A stretch of 37,769 bases of DNA from an uncultured Flavobacteriales bacterium (lineage in GTDB: Bacteria; Bacteroidota; Bacteroidia; Flavobacteriales; Flavobacteriaceae), in assembly GCA_913031385.1 (NCBI GenBank), contig CAJWCT010000005.1, forward strand, positions 1 to 37,769, read 5' to 3'. The position numbers and the translations under genes were made by a program. Below, piece after piece: positions 10,278 through 18,800 of the stretch. Every line of letters begins with the position of its first letter. The first letter of the stretch is position 1. The notes beneath the pieces are model-generated. The model had not been told where the DNA came from. It saw only the letters and a program-made list of their open reading frames with translations, and made no database searches.

Positions 10278-11039
10278 ATGAATATTTTTTTTACATACAT
10301 TTTTGCAATTGTATTATCTTTTTTTTTACCTAAGAATAATGAATGGGAATATCTATTTAATGGTAAGAACTTAGATGGATGGAAAATAAAAATACGAGGT
10401 CATAAATTAGGTGACAATTTTAATAATACTTTTAAGGTGAAAGATGGAACGTTGAAGGTTTCATATGAAAATTATGATTCTTTTGACGATAAGTTTGGTC
10501 ATATTTTTTTTACAAATAAAAAATACAAAAATTATCATTTAAGTCTAGAATACAAGTTCAGTGGCAATCATTTAAAGGGTGCTCCAGGATGGTCAATAAA
10601 GAATAGTGGAGTAATGCTTCACTGTCAAGATCCTGAAACTATGTTAATTGAACAAGATTTTCCGGTTAGTGCAGAAACTCAATTATTGGGAGGATTAGGA
10701 AAAAATAAAAGAACTACTGCTAATATTTGCACGCCTGGAACAGATGTTGATATTAATTCAAAGAAGGCAAAAGCTCATTGTATTAATTCAACTTCAAAAA
10801 CTTATCATGAAGATGACTGGGTTAAAATTGAAGTGATAGTTTATTCTGACTCATTAATTCATCATGTTATCGATAATGATACAGTTTTAACTTATACAAA
10901 TATTAGGGTAGGAGGAGATGAAGTTCCAAGTAACTATATAAATAAAATAGGTAATCCTTTAAAGGAAGGCTATATTTCATTACAATCTGAAGGTCATCCT
11001 GTAGAATTTAGGAACATAAAAATTAAGACAAATGAATAA
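10278..11039 (+). CDS. DUF1080 (3-keto-disaccharide hydrolase-like/LamG-like) protein
   Basis: EWEYLFNGKNLDGWKIKIRG...GWSIKNSGVMLHCQDPETM...GHPVEFRNIKIK typical of DUF1080; starts immediately after the sulfatase stop. Confidence 0.87.
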   Translation: MNIFFTYIFAIVLSFFLPKNNEWEYLFNGKNLDGWKIKIRGHKLGDNFNNTFKVKDGTLKVSYENYDSFDDKFGHIFFTNKKYKNYHLSLEYKFSGNHLKGAPGWSIKNSGVMLHCQDPETMLIEQDFPVSAETQLLGGLGKNKRTTANICTPGTDVDINSKKAKAHCINSTSKTYHEDDWVKIEVIVYSDSLIHHVIDNDTVLTYTNIRVGGDEVPSNYINKIGNPLKEGYISLQSEGHPVEFRNIKIKTNE

Positions 11040-12159
11040 TTCAATTGTTTTTTTTCTAGTAATATTAATTTCTATTTTTTCATGTAAATCAGTTAGTGAT
11101 GACTCACATATTAGAAGCAATCATCAGTGTATGCCAACACCTTTAGAAAGATTTTCTCATTCAGACAGTGTAGTGAATGGAACTCAAAATTCTCAAGAAG
11201 GAATGGTTTTTATCCAGGGTGGAAGTTTTGAAATGGGATCAGATGGTAACATTAAAGCTGATGGTGAGAAAGGTTACGTTGGAAGTGATGAATTTCCTAA
11301 GCATCAAGTTGAAATAAATTCTTTTTGGATGGATGCGACGGAAGTAACCAATATTCAATTTAAAGCTTTTGTTGACGCTACAGGTTATGTTACTACAGCG
11401 GAAATTGCTCCTGATTGGGAAGAAATTAAAAAATCATTACCACCAGGTACACCAAGACCACCTGATAGCGTATTAGCTCCTGCTTCCTTGGTTTTTATTC
11501 AAACAGATGGTCCCGTTTTACTTCAAGATTATTCTCAATGGTGGAGATGGACAATAGGAGCTAATTGGAGACATCCATTTGGACCTGGAAGTAATATTGA
11601 AGGAAAAGATAATTATCCTGTTGTACATATAAGTTGGGATGATGCTCAATCTTATTGTAAATGGGCAGGAAAACGTTTGCCTACTGAGGCAGAGTGGGAA
11701 TATGCCTCTAGAGGAGGTCAAATAAATCAAATTTATAGTTGGGGAAATGAACATATTAATAAAGGGATTTCTAAGGCAAATAGTTGGGAAGGTGATTTTC
11801 CTTATAATAATGAACTTAATGATGGGTATTTATATACAGCTCCAGTAAAATCATATCTCCCAAATGCTTATGGTCTTTATGATATGGCTGGAAATGTTTG
11901 GGAATGGTGTCAAGATTGGTACCATATAGATTATTATAAAATGATTGCAAATGAAATTTCTAATAACCCAGATGGACCAAATGTAAGTTATGATCCTGAC
12001 GAACCTTATATAAAAAAGAGAGTTATGAAAGGGGGGAGTTTTATGTGTAATGATTCTTATTGTAGTGGTTATAGAAATTCAATGAGAATGAAAAGTAGTC
12101 CTGATACAGGATCTTTACATACAGGATTTAGAACTGTTATGGATGCAGTAAGTCCTTAA
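11032..12159 (+). CDS. Formylglycine-generating enzyme (SUMF1/FGE family), lipoprotein
   Basis: MVFIQGGSFEMGSDG, FWMDATEVTN, RLPTEAEWEYASRGG, NVWEWCQDWY, and KGGSFMCNDSYCSGYRNSMRM with the two Cys spaced as in catalytic FGEs; lipobox ISIFSCKS; 8-bp overlap with the DUF1080 gene. Confidence 0.93.
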   Translation: MNNSIVFFLVILISIFSCKSVSDDSHIRSNHQCMPTPLERFSHSDSVVNGTQNSQEGMVFIQGGSFEMGSDGNIKADGEKGYVGSDEFPKHQVEINSFWMDATEVTNIQFKAFVDATGYVTTAEIAPDWEEIKKSLPPGTPRPPDSVLAPASLVFIQTDGPVLLQDYSQWWRWTIGANWRHPFGPGSNIEGKDNYPVVHISWDDAQSYCKWAGKRLPTEAEWEYASRGGQINQIYSWGNEHINKGISKANSWEGDFPYNNELNDGYLYTAPVKSYLPNAYGLYDMAGNVWEWCQDWYHIDYYKMIANEISNNPDGPNVSYDPDEPYIKKRVMKGGSFMCNDSYCSGYRNSMRMKSSPDTGSLHTGFRTVMDAVSP

Positions 12160-12210
12160 TTTTAACAACATTAGGATTAATATTATTATTAATTCTTAAC
12201 TTTAGTAGAT

Positions 12211-13941
12211 ATGGAGAGAAATATTTCAAACATAGGTTTTTTAGTAGTTTTAGTATTTACTATATACATCTGGTTGTTTGTTGGAGAAACAGATAATTCT
12301 TATGAAATTATTAAGCCTGTAAACTATGATTTAGTGATAAAAAATGGTTTAGTTTATGATGGTTCTGGTCAAAAACCTTTTATTGGAGACGTCGCAATTA
12401 AAAATGATAAGATAGAATATGTTGGAGAATCAAAATATTTAGTTTCTAAAAATATAATTTTTGCAAATCAAAAAGCTGTATCTCCTGGTTTTATTAATAT
12501 GCTTAGCTGGGCAGTAGATGATATAATAATTGATGGAAGATCTCAGGGTGATATTAGGCAAGGGGTTACTTTAGAGGTTTTTGGTGAAGGTGTTTCAATG
12601 GGTCCTTTAAACGTTGAAATGCAAAAAAATAGAGAAGCAAATGGTCTTGGTGTTGGAGATGTTGACTATGAGCTAACTTGGGTAACTTTAGGAGAATACC
12701 TACAATTTTTAGAAGATAAAGGTGTTTCAACAAATGTTGCATCTTTTGTTGGAGCGACAACTTTAAGAGTACATCAGATTGGATATGATGATAGGCCACC
12801 TACGGAAATGGAATTAGATTCTATGAAAATGTTGGTGAGGCAGGCAATGGAAGAAGGAGCACTAGGAATCGGATCATCTCTGATATATGCTCCAGCATTT
12901 TATGCTGCAACGGATGAATTGATTGAGCTTTGTAAAGTTGCCTCTGAATACGGAGGTATGTATATTTCTCATATTCGAAGTGAGGGAAATAGATTTCTTG
13001 AAAGTGTTGACGAATTAATAAGAATTTCTTCTGAAGCTAATATAGATGCTGAAATTTATCATTTAAAAGCTGGTGGAAAAGATAATCACTATAAATTAGA
13101 TATGGTTATTGATAAGGTTGATTCTGCTAGGTTAGCAGGTTTAAATATTACTGCTGATATGTATACATATACTGCAGGTGCAACTGGTTTAGATGCTTCA
13201 ATGCCACCATGGGTACAAGAAGGTGGTTATTCAGAGTGGAAGAGAAGACTTCAAGATCCTGATATTAGAGAAAGAGTAATTAATGAAATTAATACCCCAA
13301 CAGATGAATGGGAAAATTTATACTTGCAAGCTGGTTCAGCTAAAAATATAATTTTAATTGGTTTTGCTAATCCTGATTTAAGATATTTAACAGGAAAAAC
13401 GCTATATGAAGCATCTCAAATTTTAAATAAAGATCCAGTTGAGACTATGATGGATTTAGTTATTGAAGATGGAAGTAGGGTTGGAACTGTTTATTTTATT
13501 ATGTCAGAAGAAAATATAAAGAAAAAAATTGCTTTACCATGGATGAGATTTGGTTCTGATGCAGGCTCGATGACTCCTGAAGGTAAATTTTTAGAATCTA
13601 ACACACATCCAAGAGCATATGGAAATTTTGCTAGGCTATTGGGTAAATATGTTAGAGACGAAGGAATAATTTCCCTTGAAGAAGCAATAAAAAAATTAAC
13701 ATCAAATCCTGCAAAAACTTTAAAAATAAAAGGCAGAGGAATGCTTAAAAAAGGGTATTATGCTGATGTAGTAATATTTGATCAAAACGCAATACAAGAT
13801 TATGCAACTTTTAATCAACCTCACCAGTTTAGCACTGGGGTCAATCATGTAGTTGTAAACGGAGAGCAGGTTTTTAAATATGGTAATCATACTGGCGCTA
13901 CTCCAGGTAGGTTTGTGAAGGGACCTGGGTATAAGGATTAA
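12211..13941 (+). CDS. D-aminoacylase-like amidohydrolase (N-acyl-D-amino-acid deacylase family), atypical metal site
   Basis: DLVIKNGLVYDGSGQKPFIGDVAIKNDKIEYVG, YISHIRSEGNRFLESVDE, EIYHLKAGG, FGSDAGSMTPEG, SNPAKTLKIKGRGMLKKGYYADVVIFD; N-terminal membrane segment. Confidence 0.85.
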   Translation: MERNISNIGFLVVLVFTIYIWLFVGETDNSYEIIKPVNYDLVIKNGLVYDGSGQKPFIGDVAIKNDKIEYVGESKYLVSKNIIFANQKAVSPGFINMLSWAVDDIIIDGRSQGDIRQGVTLEVFGEGVSMGPLNVEMQKNREANGLGVGDVDYELTWVTLGEYLQFLEDKGVSTNVASFVGATTLRVHQIGYDDRPPTEMELDSMKMLVRQAMEEGALGIGSSLIYAPAFYAATDELIELCKVASEYGGMYISHIRSEGNRFLESVDELIRISSEANIDAEIYHLKAGGKDNHYKLDMVIDKVDSARLAGLNITADMYTYTAGATGLDASMPPWVQEGGYSEWKRRLQDPDIRERVINEINTPTDEWENLYLQAGSAKNIILIGFANPDLRYLTGKTLYEASQILNKDPVETMMDLVIEDGSRVGTVYFIMSEENIKKKIALPWMRFGSDAGSMTPEGKFLESNTHPRAYGNFARLLGKYVRDEGIISLEEAIKKLTSNPAKTLKIKGRGMLKKGYYADVVIFDQNAIQDYATFNQPHQFSTGVNHVVVNGEQVFKYGNHTGATPGRFVKGPGYKD

Positions 13942-13949
13942 TTTTAATT

Positions 13950-15032
13950 ATGCTAAGTAATAGTTGGTTTAAAAAGTATTTACTTCCAGGATTTATTTTT
14001 CAATCTTTAGTAATTGGGGGTGGTTATGGTACAGGAAGAGAACTTGTAGAGTTTTTTCTATTATTGGGACCAAAGAATGGAATTTTAGGCATGATTGTTT
14101 CCACGATTATTTGGTGTGTTGTTTTAGCTTGTACATTTGAATTATCGCGTCAATTTAGATCTTATGACTATAGATCTTTTTTAATAAAAATTTTAGGTAG
14201 AGGATGGATCTTCTATGAAATAACGTATTTAATTGGTCTAGTTTTAGTGATATCTGTTTTAGGTTCAGCGTCAGGAAACTTAGTTATGGAAGTTTTAGAT
14301 CTACCAACAATTGTAGGTACAATAGCTATGATATTGATGGTTGGGGTACTATCTTTTTTTGGTAGTAGAATCATAGAAGCTTTTTTATCTTACTGGTCAA
14401 TTTTTCTTTATCTAGTATTTATAATATTAGTTATTTGGATTAACTCAATATATGGAAATCAAATATCAAATAATTTTTCTCTAACTGAAGAATCTGCTCC
14501 TTGGTTAAAAAATGGTATAATGTATGCAGCTTATAATGTAGGGCCTGTTGCAGCTATTTTGTTTTGCTTAACAAGTATAAAAACAAGAAAAGAAGCTCTT
14601 ATATCAGGTGGTTTAGCAGGTATTATAGCTATAATTCCTGGTTTTATGATATTTTATAGTTTGGTAAGTTTTTATCCTAATATTAATCAAGAAACTATTC
14701 CTATTAATTTTTTATTAGATAAAATTGGATCAAATTCTTTTAAATTTATTTTTCAATTAATTCTCTTTGGTACTTTTATTGAAACGGGAGTTGGTTTAAT
14801 ACATGGGTTTAATGAGAGAATTTCTAATTGGTTAAAGAGTGATAGGGGTCAAGAATTGTCTAGAATTAGTCGTTTTATTATTAGTATTTTACTTTTAGTA
14901 ATATCCATTTTTATTGCTGAAAAGTTTGGGTTGGTAGATTTAATTAAAAATGGATATGGTACACTTACTTGGGCTTATTGGATTGTCTTTGTTATTCCAG
15001 TCTTATTTGTTGCTTTTAAAAAGATGTTCTGA
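13950..15032 (+). CDS. YkvI-like multispanning membrane protein (putative transporter)
   Basis: About 9-10 hydrophobic segments; LPGFIFQSLVIGGGYGTGRELVEFFLLLGPKNGILGM resembles the YkvI family; 8 nt after the amidohydrolase. Confidence 0.75.
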   Translation: MLSNSWFKKYLLPGFIFQSLVIGGGYGTGRELVEFFLLLGPKNGILGMIVSTIIWCVVLACTFELSRQFRSYDYRSFLIKILGRGWIFYEITYLIGLVLVISVLGSASGNLVMEVLDLPTIVGTIAMILMVGVLSFFGSRIIEAFLSYWSIFLYLVFIILVIWINSIYGNQISNNFSLTEESAPWLKNGIMYAAYNVGPVAAILFCLTSIKTRKEALISGGLAGIIAIIPGFMIFYSLVSFYPNINQETIPINFLLDKIGSNSFKFIFQLILFGTFIETGVGLIHGFNERISNWLKSDRGQELSRISRFIISILLLVISIFIAEKFGLVDLIKNGYGTLTWAYWIVFVIPVLFVAFKKMF

Positions 15033-15048
15033 AAAATAAATTTGCAGA

Positions 15049-15399
15049 ATGAAGGAAAAATATATTTTGTCAGTTTTATTATTTTTTTTGTTGGTATTAT
15101 CATGTCAGAAATCAGATGTAGAAAAAGATGTACCAAAATGCATTAATGATATGATTGATAACATTCAAAAAGAAGAAGTAAGAAATCCTCCTGCAAAAGT
15201 TTGGAAATGGGAAGTTGATGGTAGTACTTATTATTATATAACTTCTGATTGCTGTGATCAGTATAATTATTTATATGATGAGAATTGTAATGTAATATGT
15301 GCGCCAGATGGTGGATTTACAGGAAATGGTGATGGTAATTGTCCAGTTTTTATTGAACAAATAATAAGAACGTTAATTTGGGAAGATAGTAGGGATTAA
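15049..15399 (+). CDS. Small DUF6970-like lipoprotein
   Basis: Lipobox LLVLSCQK; VWKWEVDGSTYYYITSDCCDQYNYLYDENCNVICAPDGGFTGNGDGNCPVF. Confidence 0.65.
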   Translation: MKEKYILSVLLFFLLVLSCQKSDVEKDVPKCINDMIDNIQKEEVRNPPAKVWKWEVDGSTYYYITSDCCDQYNYLYDENCNVICAPDGGFTGNGDGNCPVFIEQIIRTLIWEDSRD

Positions 15400-15404
15400 T
15401 TATT

Positions 15405-16226
15405 CTATGGAAATAATGATGTAATCGTTGCTTTATCTGGAATGCTAAGGATTGTTTCTACATAGTCTTTATAGAGTTTATGTCCAAGTGGTAGTTGAGA
15501 TTCAATTTCAGTAGGAGTTCCGATGATAAATTCTTCATTTCCTGATATATCTTCTCTTTTTTTACCTGCAGTAATATAATAATCCCACTCCGCAAGAATT
15601 AACCAGTAAGCATATTCTTGAGTTATAACCTTATAATACATCTCTATATCTTCTTTTTTTATTTCTTCATATGAAGAAATATCATAAATGCCTTGATCTA
15701 TTGCTTCTTGTGTTGCTAAAGATAAAGCAGAAGTGGAATTCATATAATCCCAATCTTCTATATATGCTAGATATAATATTACATTAGTAATGGTATGCAA
15801 AAGATGTTCTATCACTTCACCAATTTGAGACTTTCCTCCCTCTTGCATTTCCCATATATAATCCGTTACATTATCTTGATAAGGAGCTGGAGGAGATCCA
15901 TATGCATAGTTTTCATTATTTTCAAAAGAAGCTTCTACGCCAACACGTTGATAGACATACTTATTTTTTGAAGTAGATAAATATTTTGAACGCATATCTT
16001 GATCAATCATAGGATTGTCAGCGAACATCTCTTCATAAGCTTTGCCTACATTATTTAAAAAATCAGAGCTTACATCTTCCTTAGCGAAAATTCTTAAATC
16101 ATATGCATCTATATAGTTTGTAAATTGAATGTTTTCTAAATCTGAATGTTTATCACAAGCTGATAAAATCAGGAATGAAAAAAGCAAAGAAATAAATACT
16201 ATTTTTTTAATAAAAAACTTTTTCAT
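15405..16226 (-). CDS. Hypothetical lipoprotein
   Basis: 273-aa ORF, lipobox LFSFLILSACDK; no family recognised. Confidence 0.7.
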   Translation of the reverse strand: MKKFFIKKIVFISLLFSFLILSACDKHSDLENIQFTNYIDAYDLRIFAKEDVSSDFLNNVGKAYEEMFADNPMIDQDMRSKYLSTSKNKYVYQRVGVEASFENNENYAYGSPPAPYQDNVTDYIWEMQEGGKSQIGEVIEHLLHTITNVILYLAYIEDWDYMNSTSALSLATQEAIDQGIYDISSYEEIKKEDIEMYYKVITQEYAYWLILAEWDYYITAGKKREDISGNEEFIIGTPTEIESQLPLGHKLYKDYVETILSIPDKATITSLFP

Positions 16227-16230
16227 ATTT

Positions 16231-16283
16231 TAAATCTACCAACTACAAATAAAAATTCAAAAGTGGTATGGTTTTTTTAATTC
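16231..16283. repeat. Intergenic repeat copy A (divergent)
   Basis: TAAATCTACCAACTACAAATAAAAATTCAAAAGTGG...TTTTTTTAATTC; fills the gap between genes at 16226 and 16277; matches copies B, C and E. Confidence 0.6.
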
Positions 16284-16888
16284 TTAATACCCATAAAAAC
16301 ATTTACTCCTTTTGGGATTGGATTTCCTGAGGTTCTTCTAAAACTAATGACCTGCCCCACGTGTGTAAGCGCATCAGCAATTGGACCATTTAACAAATAA
16401 AAAAAAGAATAAGAATTCTCAGTTTTACCACTTTTAAATGTAATTTGAAGATCAGCAATATCTTCATCTTTTAAGTTATTAAGAATTTTTACTGTTTTTT
16501 CTAAATTAAGTAGGGTTTCTGTACGTAAATATGAAAATTCTAAAATTGAATAATCTTCTCCATAAATTTTTGGCTTTTGAGCGAATGTAGTATATATAGT
16601 TTGTGATAAACTGTATATGTGTTCTAGAGTTTCCCTTGATGACATTCCTTTTTCAGAAGGTCTATAATTCAAGTCTTTTTCTTTTAAATCATATGTTCCC
16701 CAATAATATCTAAATCCTAAACCTTGAATAACTCTTTTTGCAACGGAACTAGCCTTATAAGATTCCTCAAATTTTGGCAGTTTACTAAATGGTAGATGTT
16801 CTATATCTTGACTCATAGTTTTTTCAATTGGTATTAAAATAACTAATATAAAACTTATTTTTTTTAAAAAATAAAGTAATTTTTTCAT
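16277..16888 (-). CDS. DinB-like superfamily protein, exported
   Basis: N-terminal signal-like segment; SSRETLEHIYSLSQTIYT...DALTHVGQVISFRRTSGNPIPKGVNVFMG resembles DinB/YfiT-like four-helix proteins. Confidence 0.65.
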   Translation of the reverse strand: MKKLLYFLKKISFILVILIPIEKTMSQDIEHLPFSKLPKFEESYKASSVAKRVIQGLGFRYYWGTYDLKEKDLNYRPSEKGMSSRETLEHIYSLSQTIYTTFAQKPKIYGEDYSILEFSYLRTETLLNLEKTVKILNNLKDEDIADLQITFKSGKTENSYSFFYLLNGPIADALTHVGQVISFRRTSGNPIPKGVNVFMGIKN

Positions 16889-16911
16889 AATCTTAACAGT
16901 TTAGTTGAAAT

Positions 16912-16960
16912 GGCAATTTACAATCAACAAATCAAAATTCAAAAGGGGGAGTTTAATTTC
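16912..16960. repeat. Intergenic repeat copy B
   Basis: GGCAATTTACAATCAACAAATCAAAATTCAAAAGGGGGAGTTTAATTTC; near-identical core to copy E. Confidence 0.75.
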
Positions 16961-17162
16961 TAGATTTTATAAAAGGAATTAAAAATTCTATAATAAATAT
17001 TAAGAATAACCATATAATTAAGCCTGCCAAATATCCATCCTCATCAGAAATTTTTGTAAACTTATCAAAAAACATTGATGTTAATACCATTCCAGTCCAT
17101 AGTATAAAATAGAAGAAAATTTTTCTTAAAATATTTTTTATTTTATCAAAAGTTAAAATCAT
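16953..17162 (-). CDS. Small two-TM membrane protein (paralog of 17164..17385)
   Basis: 69 aa; hydrophobic; ends IIEFLIPFIKSRN, paralogous to KEYLIPIIKSK of the neighbouring ORF. Confidence 0.6.
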   Translation of the reverse strand: MILTFDKIKNILRKIFFYFILWTGMVLTSMFFDKFTKISDEDGYLAGLIIWLFLIFIIEFLIPFIKSRN

Positions 17163-17163
17163 T

Positions 17164-17385
17164 TTATTTTGATTTTATTATTGGAATCAAATATTCTTTT
17201 GTAAAAACTATTAGGCATGTAAGTCCAAGACTTGGTAAATAACCAATATCATTAGTCTCATTCCAATATTTATCTAATACTGTTGATAACAGTAGAATTA
17301 ATCCAAAAAGAACAGCATAAAATAAAAATTTTTTTATACCAACTAGTAATAGTGTTAATAGACCTATAATTAAGTGTAAGTTCAC
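17164..17385 (-). CDS. Small membrane protein (paralog of 16953..17162)
   Basis: 73 aa, GTG start; KFLFYAVLFGLILLLSTVLDKYWNETNDIGYLPSL aligns with KIFFYFILWTGMVLTSMFFDKFTKISDEDGYLAGL. Confidence 0.6.
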   Translation of the reverse strand: MNLHLIIGLLTLLLVGIKKFLFYAVLFGLILLLSTVLDKYWNETNDIGYLPSLGLTCLIVFTKEYLIPIIKSK

Positions 17386-17405
17386 CTTAGTAAGATATTA
17401 ACATT

Positions 17406-18665
17406 TTAATTGAAGTTAAAAATTAAGGGAAAAAGAAACGTTACAAATAATGACCATAAGTAATAAATGGACATAAAAACTACTATTGAGATGCCAACTT
17501 TCATGGGTTTCGAATCATACATTAAGGTATAATATAATTTAGATGATACAACAATTAAATTAGTTAGAATTAAAATATTACTTCCTAATACAGCAGTTCT
17601 ATTTGGTGTAATTCCCCACTCCATAATTCTAATTAATATTGCTGATAATGCTATTCCATTAACTAGTATTGTAACTAATGACAACATAAAAAGTATGCTT
17701 ATCTCTATCTTGCTCATTGTAGTTGATAAGCCCTCAGTAATTGAAAAAAATATTAATGCCATTACTCCAATTAGTACTATGTTAAAAAGTAAAAGAAATT
17801 CTCTGTTATTATAGATATTGCTTCCAAAAAAAATTATTGATCCTATATAAATGGATAGAGTAATTAAAACTATTGGACTAAATAATTTTGCAATAAAAGG
17901 AGATATTTTATCCACTATGTTAGGGTTTTTATTTATAATATGAGTCCCAATTATAGGTAATGAAGCAAGACCAGTTATTACTATATATCTAAAATAAAAT
18001 TCTTCAATATCAATGTTTATAAGTTCAAATAATCCAACTGTTATTCCTGAAAATATACCTCCACCAAGTAAAATAAGGCCTGATATAACAACTAAGTCAC
18101 CGTTGTATTTTATGAAACTCAAACGCTCCTTATGACTGGTTATATTTTTGCCAAAAAATAATAAACTAAATGTTGTCCATAAAAAAACTGGCAAGTGTAA
18201 ACATGCTAAAATTAAAGTATCACTTTCTTTATTTAGAGGATGATTTGGAAGAAAGTTTATATATAAAATTGATGAAAAAATAACAATTGAAATAATGAGT
18301 ATTTTTTTAATTTTAGTCCTCTTTTTCCATATAAAATAAATTGCTAGAGGAGAAAAAACTATGAAACTAATATTTCTAGTATAAAAAAACTCTTCGTCTA
18401 TAGAAAATATTTCAGGAAGATTTGCAATGATTACTGCAAACAATGAGCACAAAAATATTACCATTAATTCTTTCCTGCTACCAATAGAAAAACCTGAATT
18501 AGTATAATTTAATCTTGCTTTCCAGTAGCTGTAAATTTTTTTGTCTTTGATCTTAGAAGACAGAGAAAAAAATTCACTTTTGAAGGCTAATTTATTGGAT
18601 TGATAAATTTTTTCTAATTTATCTGGATTATTTAAGTTTTTTAATATAATTTTTTTCAAATCCAA
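17406..18665 (-). CDS. DUF4153-like multispanning membrane protein
   Basis: 419 aa, many TM segments; layout and motifs resemble DUF4153 proteins. Confidence 0.65.
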   Translation of the reverse strand: MDLKKIILKNLNNPDKLEKIYQSNKLAFKSEFFSLSSKIKDKKIYSYWKARLNYTNSGFSIGSRKELMVIFLCSLFAVIIANLPEIFSIDEEFFYTRNISFIVFSPLAIYFIWKKRTKIKKILIISIVIFSSILYINFLPNHPLNKESDTLILACLHLPVFLWTTFSLLFFGKNITSHKERLSFIKYNGDLVVISGLILLGGGIFSGITVGLFELINIDIEEFYFRYIVITGLASLPIIGTHIINKNPNIVDKISPFIAKLFSPIVLITLSIYIGSIIFFGSNIYNNREFLLLFNIVLIGVMALIFFSITEGLSTTMSKIEISILFMLSLVTILVNGIALSAILIRIMEWGITPNRTAVLGSNILILTNLIVVSSKLYYTLMYDSKPMKVGISIVVFMSIYYLWSLFVTFLFPLIFNFN

Positions 18666-18698
18666 AAGTTAAATTCGAATTATGCTATGTTAGGGTTT

Positions 18699-18745
18699 CT
18701 AATCTACCAACAACAAATCAGAATTTAATAGAGAAGTTTAATTAG
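18699..18745. repeat. Intergenic repeat copy C
   Basis: CTAATCTACCAACAACAAATCAGAATTTAATAGAGAAGTTTAATTAG; terminal inverted CTAAT/ATTAG. Confidence 0.7.
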
Positions 18746-18755
18746 TAATGGCTAT

Positions 18756-18800
18756 TTAACCTTAATTAACAAATCAAAATTAAAATGAGATTTTAATTAG
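18756..18800. repeat. Intergenic repeat copy D (tandem to C)
   Basis: TTAACCTTAATTAACAAATCAAAATTAAAATGAGATTTTAATTAG; 10 bp from copy C. Confidence 0.6.

Noticed and set aside
12566-12799. Minus-strand 77-aa ORF rich in Leu/His/Gln
   Set aside because: Antisense shadow of the amidohydrolase gene; repetitive composition arises from the sense codons.
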